In this document: positions 1 to 7,132 of the stretch, piece after piece | Layout of the letters: each line of letters opens with the position of its first letter | How positions within the stretch are numbered: the stretch's first letter is position 1 | Made by a program: the position numbers and the translations under genes | Notes under the pieces: model-generated | What the model saw: only the letters and a program-made list of their open reading frames with translations | Told to the model about the DNA's origin: nothing | Database searches by the model: none | Assembly: GCA_023230175.1 (NCBI GenBank) | Contig: JALNXV010000060.1 | Location: 1-13,200 of the forward strand | DNA from: Candidatus Cloacimonadota bacterium | GTDB taxonomy: Bacteria > Cloacimonadota > Cloacimonadia > Cloacimonadales > WRIO01 | Reading direction: 5' to 3' | Length of the DNA stretch: 13,200 nt

Positions 1-7
1 ACAACAT
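1..7 (-). other. Possible start of the next operon gene, cut by the window edge
   Basis: Read on the minus strand, an ATG at 7-5 follows birA's stop (27-25) closely and is preceded by AAAGG about ten bases upstream. This would make it the next gene of the operon. Only two codons (Met, Leu) are visible, so the product cannot be named. A type III pantothenate kinase (coaX) often sits beside birA and often begins Met-Leu, but that is only a guess. Confidence 0.25.
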
Positions 8-24
8 TATACAACAGCCTTTAT

Positions 25-759
25 TTATCTATGAATAATTTCTATGCTTCCTGAATAATGATTTGAAATTAGATTATTTGTTATGATCATTAATGCTCCA
101 TCTTGGTTTATTCCATAATAAAGACCTGAGTATGTTTCATTTTGATTTATAACATTGATTTTTTTATTCTTAAGGAAATCATATTGTTGGTAATATTCAA
201 GGAAATAGTTTATGCCTTGAGATTCAAAATTGTTAATCTCAGAAAATATAGTATCTAATATTTTGTTTAAATACAGAGTATTGTCAAGAACTATATTTGT
301 GATATTTAAAATGGAATTAGCGTTTAAATTAGTGAAGTATTTTTTATTTTTAATATTAGTATTGATACCGACACCAATTAGGGTAGTGTGATATTGAGGA
401 AATTGTGAACAGATTAGTCCACATATTTTTTTATTTTGTAAATAGATATCATTGGGCCATTTAATTTGAAAATTATTAGTATTTAAAAGTTTATTAAGTG
501 CCTTAGTAATGCAATATCCTAAGAATAATGTGAAACCTTTTTGTGAGCTGATATGTTTAAGGTTTAGATTAAACCATAAACCTCCATTGGGAGAATTCCA
601 TTGATTGCCTTTTCTTCCTCGTCCATTTGTTTGAATTTTTGTTATTACAAGAGAGTGATTATCATAATTTAATAAATGTTGTTCTGAGTATGACATTGTA
701 CTTTCTATAGATTTAAAATAAAGTGTATGAGGTACTAAGGGATGAGAAAAATTATTCAT
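25..759 (-). CDS. birA: Biotin--[acetyl-CoA-carboxylase] ligase, monofunctional
   Basis: This cytoplasmic enzyme activates biotin with ATP to biotinyl-AMP and attaches it to a lysine of biotin carrier domains. With 244 residues it has the catalytic domain and a short C-terminal domain but no N-terminal helix-turn-helix, so it should not be a biotin-operon repressor like E. coli BirA. Visible motifs are EST at 19-21, the biotinyl-AMP loop GRGRKGNQW at 46-54, KWPND at 100-104 followed by the expected catalytic Lys111, GVGIN at 129-133, and a C-terminal segment around GLYYGINQDGALMI. I chose the ATG at 759, two bases after queA's stop. An in-frame TTG at 765 would instead overlap that stop by four bases (TTGA), the pattern seen at other junctions here, so it remains possible. 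No strong Shine-Dalgarno distinguishes the two. Last complete gene of the operon. Confidence 0.93.
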   Translation of the reverse strand: MNNFSHPLVPHTLYFKSIESTMSYSEQHLLNYDNHSLVITKIQTNGRGRKGNQWNSPNGGLWFNLNLKHISSQKGFTLFLGYCITKALNKLLNTNNFQIKWPNDIYLQNKKICGLICSQFPQYHTTLIGVGINTNIKNKKYFTNLNANSILNITNIVLDNTLYLNKILDTIFSEINNFESQGINYFLEYYQQYDFLKNKKINVINQNETYSGLYYGINQDGALMIITNNLISNHYSGSIEIIHR

Positions 760-761
760 TA

Positions 762-1808
762 TCAATATATAAACATAGCATCACCGTAGCTAAAAAATCT
801 ATATCTTTCATTTACGGCTGTTTGATAAGCATTTATAATTAAGTCATATCCTGCAAAAGCAGAAACTAACATTAGTAATGTTGATTCAGGCATATGGAAA
901 TTTGTTATTTGAGCATCAATTATCTGTAATTGTTTTCCCGGATAAATAAAAATATCAGTCCATTTTGTGCCGTGTGTTAAGATACTGTTATTTGCAAAGC
1001 TTTCAAGAGTACGAGTACTTGTAGTTCCTACTGCAATTATTCGTCTTCCTTGTTGTTTCGCATTGTTAATAATATTGGCAGTTTGTGGAGTGATTTCGCA
1101 AAGTTCAGAATGCATTTTATGTAGAGAAATATCATCTGTTTCTACCGGTCTGAAAGTACCTAAACCTACATGTAAAACTACTTCAGTGATAATGATTCCC
1201 TTGTCTTTTATTTGTTTAAGGAGTTCGTTATTAAAGTGTAGTCCTGCAGTAGGAGCGGCAACAGAGCCTTTTTGCTTAGCATAAACGGTTTGATATGTTT
1301 CCTTGTCTTTGGAGTTTGCTTTTCTTGTGATATATGGCGGAAGTGGAACTTCTCCGGTTTGTTCAAGAACTTTCCAGAAATCATCTTGACATTCAAATCT
1401 TATTAATCTCATCCCTTCTTTTTCATAAGCCAGTATATGTGCTATTAGATTATCATTAATAATAACTTTGTGTCCGGGCTTAAGTTTCTTCCCCGGTCGG
1501 ACTAAGCAAAGCCATTCAAAATCAGTTTTAGGGGTTACTAAAAGAATTTCTACATTAGCACCGGATAGATTTTCTTTTTTACCAAATAATCTTGCAGGGA
1601 TTACCTTTGTGGTATTTAAAACTAAGACATCACCTTGATTTAGGTAATTAATGATGTCGGAAAACCTTGAATGATTTATTGTTTGATTTTTTTTATTGAC
1701 TAACATTAATCTTGATTCAACACGATTTTGCAAAGGGTATTGAGCAATCAATTCTTGAGGTAAGTCGTAATGATAAGCTTGTTTTGATAGTAAATTTAAA
1801 TTTGTCAT
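762..1808 (-). CDS. queA: S-adenosylmethionine:tRNA ribosyltransferase-isomerase
   Basis: QueA transfers and isomerises the ribosyl part of S-adenosylmethionine onto preQ1-modified tRNA to give epoxyqueuosine, the penultimate step of queuosine synthesis at the wobble base. The 348-residue length is normal for the family. Characteristic blocks are seen in order: YDLPQELIAQYP near the N-terminus, RLMLVN, LNTTKVIPARLFG, GEVPLPPYI, GSVAAPTAGLHF, HVGLGTFRPV, AVGTTSTRTLES, TNFHMPESTLLMLV and, at the C-terminus, RFFSYGDAMFI. The ATG at 1808 overlaps the DUF3108 gene's TGA by four bases (ATGA), so it is probably translated by re-initiation. No other queuosine gene lies in the window, so the placement looks like a general housekeeping operon rather than a queuosine cluster. 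I see no truncation or missing motif. Confidence 0.97.
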   Translation of the reverse strand: MTNLNLLSKQAYHYDLPQELIAQYPLQNRVESRLMLVNKKNQTINHSRFSDIINYLNQGDVLVLNTTKVIPARLFGKKENLSGANVEILLVTPKTDFEWLCLVRPGKKLKPGHKVIINDNLIAHILAYEKEGMRLIRFECQDDFWKVLEQTGEVPLPPYITRKANSKDKETYQTVYAKQKGSVAAPTAGLHFNNELLKQIKDKGIIITEVVLHVGLGTFRPVETDDISLHKMHSELCEITPQTANIINNAKQQGRRIIAVGTTSTRTLESFANNSILTHGTKWTDIFIYPGKQLQIIDAQITNFHMPESTLLMLVSAFAGYDLIINAYQTAVNERYRFFSYGDAMFIY

Positions 1809-2650
1809 TTGTTTATATTTTCTGCTTTATTTAATATTGCTTTGAAATTACCGAAGATAACTTTACTTTGAAGTAAGACAGGTATTTTATTATTGTCATT
1901 TGTTAACCAAATAAAGATTTCACCGGTTTGTTTGAAAAGAGATTCTCCTTGTAATGCAGGTTCTAAAACGAGACATTCAGTTTTATCTCCGAAAATAGTT
2001 TCTATAGTTTCAATTCTATGAACAATTACTAAGGCAACATAGTTTTTTCCGTCAGCAGTTATATTTATTTTATAGGTTTTACCTGGAGTGAGGTCCATAG
2101 TTCTTACTTTGTAAAAAGCTGAAAGGAGGTCAAATGTTTTGTCGGGAATGTCCATTCTTTGATTGATATATTTCTTTTGTGAACGACTATATCGGGTATA
2201 AATGGACATATTTAAATCAGGATAATTTTGGTGGATACGATGTTGACGATACTTTCCTTCTCTCATATTTTTTTCAAATCTTAGCGAAAACATACTATCT
2301 AAAATTGAGACGGATTCAATTTTATCTCTAACTTTAAAGATATTGTCAAAAAAAGAATTTGTTCTTGCGATTGATGTAATGTGCCATCTTTTGTGTAGGG
2401 CAAAGGGATCTACAATCAAACTATCATTATCTTTTTTTGCATCTAATATATTTGCATTTAATACTGCTTCCCCTGCTGAAATTATACCGTATTTTATATC
2501 GTAAGATAATCTTTCTCCATCTTGGAAAGCTTGTTGCAAAGGTATATTTTTGTTGTTTTGTATTGAATCTGTAGTAACATTAATATTATTGGCATAAACT
2601 ATATTAAAATATAATAAAATAGGTAGAATCAGAATAAAATAACGTTTCAT
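1805..2650 (-). CDS. DUF3108 family secreted/periplasmic protein
   Basis: The 281-residue protein starts with a signal peptide: MKR, a hydrophobic stretch at 4-19, and a likely cleavage after VYA at about residue 20. There is no lipobox, so the mature protein is probably soluble in the periplasm. The block FQDGERLSYDIKYGIISAG (42-60) matches the start of DUF3108 domains, which usually read GE-x-L-x-Y followed by a Gly/Ala-rich turn. A second family-like segment is GEIFIWLTNDNNKIPV (243-258), followed by a beta-strand pattern to the C-terminus. DUF3108 proteins are predicted all-beta envelope proteins, and their biochemical role is unknown to me. The ATG overlaps the upstream dehydrogenase's TGA by four bases, and the gene's own stop overlaps queA's start, so it sits inside the operon. 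Confidence 0.82.
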   Translation of the reverse strand: MKRYFILILPILLYFNIVYANNINVTTDSIQNNKNIPLQQAFQDGERLSYDIKYGIISAGEAVLNANILDAKKDNDSLIVDPFALHKRWHITSIARTNSFFDNIFKVRDKIESVSILDSMFSLRFEKNMREGKYRQHRIHQNYPDLNMSIYTRYSRSQKKYINQRMDIPDKTFDLLSAFYKVRTMDLTPGKTYKINITADGKNYVALVIVHRIETIETIFGDKTECLVLEPALQGESLFKQTGEIFIWLTNDNNKIPVLLQSKVIFGNFKAILNKAENINK

Positions 2651-3408
2651 AATTCCCCGCCGGTAATAAATATTTCTTCACCGGTTATGTGCTTATTATT
2701 CAAAGAAGTTAAAAAGATAATAAGTTCACTTATATCTTTGGGTTGTGCAAGTCTATGTAGTGCTGTTTTTTCTCTTTTATCGTTAAAATAGTTTTGTCTG
2801 AATGCTTTATAATCAGGTGAAAAACTTGAGTTATTAGTTTCTACAGGACCCGGTGAAACAGTATTTATTAAGACATTGTTTACGCCTTCTTCTTGAGCGA
2901 CAGATTTGGTTAAATTAGAAACGGCTGCTTTGGTTGCAGCATATATAGATCCGTTTTTTAAGCCATTCTTTGAAATATTTGAACCAAGCAATACATAATT
3001 ACTTTGTTGAACTTTACGGCTGAATTTTAACAACAGTTTCAAAAAATGTATAGCTCCGAATAAGTTAGTATCAATAATATCCTTAGTGACAAATAAATCA
3101 GTTTCATATAATGATTTATGGTCATAACTTCTAATTGTAGAATAATAACAGCCTGCAAAGTTAGTTGTAATGTTTATATCAGAAAATTTATCTGATAATT
3201 CTTGATAGTTTGTGATATCAGCACTAATAAAGTCTATCTGAGGTAGTTCATTTTTATTAAAATTTTTAAGCATATTATCAAGTAAATCTCTATTATTATG
3301 ATAAAGGAGTATTAGTCTTTTTATATACGGGATAATTCTGCTGATAGTATCAACTGCAATAGCTGAATTTGCTCCACCAATTATGTAAGTATCATAAAGG
3401 TTTAACAT
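2647..3408 (-). CDS. Short-chain dehydrogenase/reductase (SDR), divergent
   Basis: This 253-residue protein has the SDR plan: a Rossmann fold and a C-terminal dinucleotide/substrate region. Catalytic positions are present: Asn115 (DTNLFG), Ser143 (LLGSN), Tyr156 and Lys160 (YAATK), then SPGPVET at 185-191 and a C-terminal GEEIFITGG like classical FabG-type SDRs. Two cofactor sites are unusual. The N-terminal glycine motif, normally TGxxxGIG, reads GGANSAIA (11-18), and the usual NNAG reads NFAG (83-86). The enzyme is probably an NAD(P)-dependent oxidoreductase, but substrate and cofactor preference cannot be read. Its ATG overlaps the coaBC stop by seven bases with no strong ribosome site, so translation is probably coupled. 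Its position between coaBC and an envelope gene does not fix a pathway. Confidence 0.87.
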   Translation of the reverse strand: MLNLYDTYIIGGANSAIAVDTISRIIPYIKRLILLYHNNRDLLDNMLKNFNKNELPQIDFISADITNYQELSDKFSDINITTNFAGCYYSTIRSYDHKSLYETDLFVTKDIIDTNLFGAIHFLKLLLKFSRKVQQSNYVLLGSNISKNGLKNGSIYAATKAAVSNLTKSVAQEEGVNNVLINTVSPGPVETNNSSFSPDYKAFRQNYFNDKREKTALHRLAQPKDISELIIFLTSLNNKHITGEEIFITGGEL

Positions 3409-4583
3409 TTTTTGATATAATCCAGTATTATGTTGGCTATTAGATGTTTATCTCCTGTGAATTGATTACTGAAATTTTTGCCGATAATAGTGATTTGAGT
3501 ATCAGATTTTGAAGCAGTTTCAAGATTATTAGCGATAATCATATCTAAATTTTTTGTTATTAGTTTTTGCTTAGCATATTCTTCAATGTTTTGGGTTTCA
3601 GCTGCGAATCCTATAAGCTTTTGGTTTGAAAGCTTTAATTTTGAGAGTTCGGTAAGAATATCTTTTGTTTTTAGAAGTTGTATGGAAATTTTATCTGTAT
3701 TGCTTTTTTTTATTTTTTGAGTTTGATAAGTTTCCGGTGTAAAGTCAGCTACAGCAGCACACATAATTATGATATCAAAGTCTTTAGCAATTTTTAAAGT
3801 TTCTTTGTACATTTCTTCTGCTGATAATGCTTCGATATTAGTAGTATAATAAGGGAGCGTTTCACTTACATTAGAATGAATTAGGGTGACTTCTGCACCT
3901 CTTAAAAAAGCTGATTTGGCAAGATTTATACCCATTTTCCCAGAGGAAACATTAGAGATAAATCTCATTGGGTCAAGTTTTTCTATTGAAGCTCCTGCTG
4001 TGATAAGTACTTTTTTACCTTTAAAATCAAGATGATTATCTATACTTAAAAATATATTTTTAATTGCGTATTGGATTTCTGAGGGTTCCGGTAAGCGTCC
4101 TTTAGCTTCGTAACCGCAAGCAAGACGTCCTGTAGCAGGTTTTAATATCCAGTAATTGAGTTCTTTTAATTTAATGATATTAGCTTGTGTGATGGGATTT
4201 TCCAACATATTGACATTCATAGCCGGAACTATTAATTTGGGGCAAGTTGATGCCATTACAACAGTTGAAAGTAAATCATCTGCTATTCCGTTAGCAATTT
4301 TCCCAATCATATTACCTGTAGCAGGTGCGATAACTAATAAATCAGCCCAGTCGGAAAGAGATATATGTTCAATTGGTGAATCATTATTGAAAAGTAAATG
4401 AGAAACTGTTTCTTGAGTTATTGATCTAAAGGTTAAAGGAGAAACGAATTCCATTGCTGATTTTGTCATTACGACTTTAACTTGAGCTCCTTTTTTTTTG
4501 AGTAAACTTGCTAATTCTATGCTTTTATAGGCAGCTATGCCTCCGGTCACACCGAGTATTATTTTTTTATTCTTTAATATCAC
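3402..4583 (-). CDS. coaBC: Bifunctional phosphopantothenoylcysteine decarboxylase / phosphopantothenate--cysteine ligase
   Basis: This enzyme makes 4'-phosphopantetheine for coenzyme A. The CoaB half joins cysteine to phosphopantothenate using a nucleotide triphosphate, and the FMN-dependent CoaC half decarboxylates the product. The 393-residue length is typical of the fused enzyme. CoaC (about 1-185) shows GVTGGIAAYKS (11-21), the active-site His73 (EHISLSDWADLLVIAPAT), PAMN with Asn123, and the lid cysteine Cys156 (RLACGYEAKGRLPE). CoaB (about 188-393) shows LITAGASIEKLDPMRFISN with Asn211, SSGKMG, AAVADFTP and a KIKK lysine cluster at 290-293. The start is GTG at 4583, which fits the N-terminus of the family. 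AAAGG lies six bases upstream at 4590-4594. This start lies inside the glycosyltransferase gene, a 17-base overlap. Confidence 0.96.
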   Translation of the reverse strand: MILKNKKIILGVTGGIAAYKSIELASLLKKKGAQVKVVMTKSAMEFVSPLTFRSITQETVSHLLFNNDSPIEHISLSDWADLLVIAPATGNMIGKIANGIADDLLSTVVMASTCPKLIVPAMNVNMLENPITQANIIKLKELNYWILKPATGRLACGYEAKGRLPEPSEIQYAIKNIFLSIDNHLDFKGKKVLITAGASIEKLDPMRFISNVSSGKMGINLAKSAFLRGAEVTLIHSNVSETLPYYTTNIEALSAEEMYKETLKIAKDFDIIIMCAAVADFTPETYQTQKIKKSNTDKISIQLLKTKDILTELSKLKLSNQKLIGFAAETQNIEEYAKQKLITKNLDMIIANNLETASKSDTQITIIGKNFSNQFTGDKHLIANIILDYIKKC

Positions 4584-5874
4584 AATATGCCTTTCTTTCT
4601 GTAATTTCGTTTAAAACGTCTGCATATAATGAACTGATATGTGGAGTAGAGACCTCTGTACAATCAGTTTTATTTTTTATATTTTCATTATTTTTCCATT
4701 TATTATATAGCATATTCAATTTGTTTAAAAATAAATCTTTTTCTTCGTAATTATATAATTCTCCGGCATTGTATTTGTTTAGTATTTTTTGAGCATCACT
4801 ATTATTAGGAGCAACACCCATTATATAAGTTTGAGATCCGATATACTCAAACAATTTATAAGTGAGGATTCCTTGATTATACTGTACTTTGTTTATTACC
4901 AAGAGTAGTATTTCGCTTTGAACACATTCTTCAAGTACTTTTTTGTGTTCCATAAAAGGTAAGTTATTAAATCTTATATGGGGAAATTTTCTGATGATAT
5001 CTAAAGGTTGTTCTTCAAAGGCACCTATCAAAGTAAACTCAATATCATAGATGTTGTTAGTTTGAGCAAAATCATCAATCCAAAATAAAGTTTTTAAGAC
5101 TTCCTTTTTTCTGCTGTCAGTAAGTGCCCCTACAAATTTAATTCTAAAAACAGGCTTTGGTTCATAAATTTTATCATAAAAATCATCCGGGTCATAAGAA
5201 TTTGATATAATGCATTTATTACCTTTGGGGAGGTTTTGTTGAATATGCTCTGATACTGTAACTACTTTATCAGCTTTTTGAACTACTTTTGATTCTAATA
5301 TTTTATCTATGTATTTGATAAAGAAATTACGCTTTTCTGATTGTAAATAGTAAATTTTTGTCCATGGATCTCGGAAATCTGCAACCCATTTTAGTCCATA
5401 TTTACTTTGCAGTTTGAGTCCGATTAGATGAGTAGAGTGGGGAGGACCTGTCGTGATAACTGCTTCGTACATCCCTCGTAAAATAGCATTTTCTGCTGCT
5501 TTGAAAGCATAATGATTCCATATTACTCTTGCATCAGGTATAATAATTTGTGTTCTTATAAGATATAATATTTTTTTTAAAAATGATGCATCCGGTGAAA
5601 CCTCTAATGATCCATAAGGTAATTTTTCTTCTTTACCTAATAAATAGTTAAATATTTGTCTGAATGTTGGTGTTTTGGTTCTTATAACTTTTATTTCTGA
5701 AGATACTTTTTTGTTTAAGGTTTTGTCGATATATGGATAATCACCATTTTCGGTAGTTATGATTGTTGGTAACCAATCATACATCATCATATATTTTGTA
5801 ATGCTTAACCAGCGTTGAACTGATACGCCGCCACAAGGAGGCCAATAATATGTTATCAATAAAAATTTCTTCAT
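4567..5874 (-). CDS. Glycosyltransferase family 4 (GT-B fold)
   Basis: This 435-residue protein reads as a GT-B glycosyltransferase that moves a sugar from a nucleotide-sugar donor to an envelope glycan, lipid or protein. The N-terminal half has YYWPPCGGVSVQRW (9-22), the glycine-rich acceptor-side loop seen in many GT4 proteins. It also has TTGPPHSTHLIGL (141-153) and ADFRDPW (165-171), both recurrent in this subgroup. TVSEH follows at 206-210. The C-terminal donor domain has FVGALTDSRKK (248-258) and YKLFEYIGS (339-347), which stands at the usual donor-binding glutamate region (Glu343), although the first glutamate of the classical E-x7-E pair is not obvious. No transmembrane segment is seen. 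AGGA lies a few bases before the ATG. Donor and acceptor cannot be deduced. It appears to be the first gene of the operon, since 270 non-coding bases precede it. Confidence 0.88.
   Translation of the reverse strand: MKKFLLITYYWPPCGGVSVQRWLSITKYMMMYDWLPTIITTENGDYPYIDKTLNKKVSSEIKVIRTKTPTFRQIFNYLLGKEEKLPYGSLEVSPDASFLKKILYLIRTQIIIPDARVIWNHYAFKAAENAILRGMYEAVITTGPPHSTHLIGLKLQSKYGLKWVADFRDPWTKIYYLQSEKRNFFIKYIDKILESKVVQKADKVVTVSEHIQQNLPKGNKCIISNSYDPDDFYDKIYEPKPVFRIKFVGALTDSRKKEVLKTLFWIDDFAQTNNIYDIEFTLIGAFEEQPLDIIRKFPHIRFNNLPFMEHKKVLEECVQSEILLLVINKVQYNQGILTYKLFEYIGSQTYIMGVAPNNSDAQKILNKYNAGELYNYEEKDLFLNKLNMLYNKWKNNENIKNKTDCTEVSTPHISSLYADVLNEITERKAYCDIKE
4590..4594 (-). promoter_or_regulatory. Ribosome binding site that fixes the coaBC GTG start
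   Basis: On the minus strand AAAGG sits six bases before the GTG at 4583. No ATG gives the conserved N-terminal flavodoxin-like segment, so this site supports GTG. It lies within the last codons of the glycosyltransferase gene. Confidence 0.6.
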
Positions 5875-6144
5875 ATAATCCTATTTTTCATAAGTAATAA
5901 ATGCTGTCAAATAAAAATTTAAAAAGAAAAAGTTGAATGCCTTTAATCTAATTTTAAATGCATTTTATGGTTATAAGTATCATAAAATAAGATTGGGGAA
6001 TATTAGCAGATGATGTTTTACAAGTTTGAAATCTGTAGATATTATTTATAGTTTTTTTTATTAGTCTCATTTTTAAATCAAGTTATAATAATGTTTGCTA
6101 AGATTATTAGGTCAATTTTTTGAGTATAAATATTTAAAATTTAT
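5875..6144 (-). promoter_or_regulatory. Non-coding gap that should hold the promoter of the coaBC-queA-birA operon
   Basis: This very AT-rich 270-base gap has no ORF that looks real. A consensus -35 hexamer TTGACA (5910-5905 on the minus strand) has only a poor hexamer, AAAATA, 17 bases downstream, and a start there would leave almost no leader. A second TTGACC (6115-6110) is followed, after a longer than usual spacer, by TATTAT/TATAAC-like sequence at about 6082-6090. Either could drive the operon, but neither is convincing. I see no clear terminator hairpin after the PrsW gene. Confidence 0.3.
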
Positions 6145-7131
6145 TTAGATATTATCTTTTAAAAAGAGCATTTGCCACATCTTTTTATCAAAGTTTGGTA
6201 AAAGTGGGTTAAGGGTTCTGAGTATTGTTTTACCGATTTCTTTTTCTAAAGATTTTAGTTCATTAAGTTTGTCCAGAGCTGATTGGTCAAGAGGTTCTTC
6301 AATGCCGATTTCTCTCATTAGTAGGATTCCTTTAGTGAGAAAGCTTAATTCGATGTAGAGTGTCGTATAGCAGAACATATCTACCTTCACTAATGGAGGG
6401 AAATTTTTAGATAGTTTTGCCAGGTATTGGCCGGTTTTAGTCTTTGAAAAATTGCCGGATTTTATCATTTCTAATAGTTCCATATCAGCCATAAAATCTT
6501 TTTCCATCCAAAGCTTCAGTTTTTTTTCGCTTAGTGTAAAGAGTATATATACAATAATTGGCAATAGTACTAATTGAGTAAAAACCTTTGGTATAATTGG
6601 TAATATAGGTAAATTAAAGATAGAGTGAAGAATCACAGCCGGTATCAAGGCAATAAAAAAGTTTGCTTTAGATATTTCCTTTAAAAAGTAATAACTAATG
6701 CTAAATACTATCACTGCACTAGAGTGTAATAGAGCTGTTCCTGTGCCTCTGATTAGCCATACGAGCATATTTGTTTCGGTGAAATTGTGAATGTACCAGA
6801 GATTTTCAAAGGTAGCAAAGCCTATCCCTATAATAAATGCAAGTAGTGCAGCATCGGTTAAAAAACCAATCCTGTTTTTCTTAAAATAGAATAGAATTAT
6901 ACTTGTTTTCAGTAATTCTTCTGTAACAGGTGCGATAATTATGGTGAAGATGTTGTTATCAGGTATTATTGAAAAGGCAAAATTGTTTACATAATAAGCT
7001 GTAATTGCTGAAAATATTCCCAAAAGAAAGGAAATCAATAGTCTTTTGGGTGAAATTAGTTTAAAATTATCCAGAAAATAAAAAGTCAGTAAACACAGTA
7101 GCGAAGGTAGAAAACTGTAAACAAAAATCAT
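6145..7131 (-). CDS. PrsW family intramembrane protease
   Basis: This is a 328-residue integral membrane protein. The first ~200 residues are about seven to eight hydrophobic segments, followed by a ~125-residue soluble, helical, charged tail. PrsW hallmarks are present: EELLK at 71-75 (the EExxK motif with its two glutamates), FATFEN at 105-110 (FxxxEN), His136 within TALLHSS, and HSIFN at 169-173 (HxxxN). PrsW of Bacillus subtilis starts intramembrane cleavage of an anti-sigma factor, and distant relatives cover many CPBP/PrsW-clan membrane proteins. The target here is unknown and no anti-sigma or sigma factor gene is in the window. The ATG follows the stop of the upstream surface-protein gene by one base (TAAGATG) and has no ribosome site of its own, so translation is probably coupled. 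Confidence 0.87.
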   Translation of the reverse strand: MIFVYSFLPSLLCLLTFYFLDNFKLISPKRLLISFLLGIFSAITAYYVNNFAFSIIPDNNIFTIIIAPVTEELLKTSIILFYFKKNRIGFLTDAALLAFIIGIGFATFENLWYIHNFTETNMLVWLIRGTGTALLHSSAVIVFSISYYFLKEISKANFFIALIPAVILHSIFNLPILPIIPKVFTQLVLLPIIVYILFTLSEKKLKLWMEKDFMADMELLEMIKSGNFSKTKTGQYLAKLSKNFPPLVKVDMFCYTTLYIELSFLTKGILLMREIGIEEPLDQSALDKLNELKSLEKEIGKTILRTLNPLLPNFDKKMWQMLFLKDNI

Positions 7132-7132
7132 C

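Noticed and set aside
967..1284. Plus-strand ORF of about 105 codons
   Set aside because: It lies antisense within queA, whose conserved motifs cover this interval.
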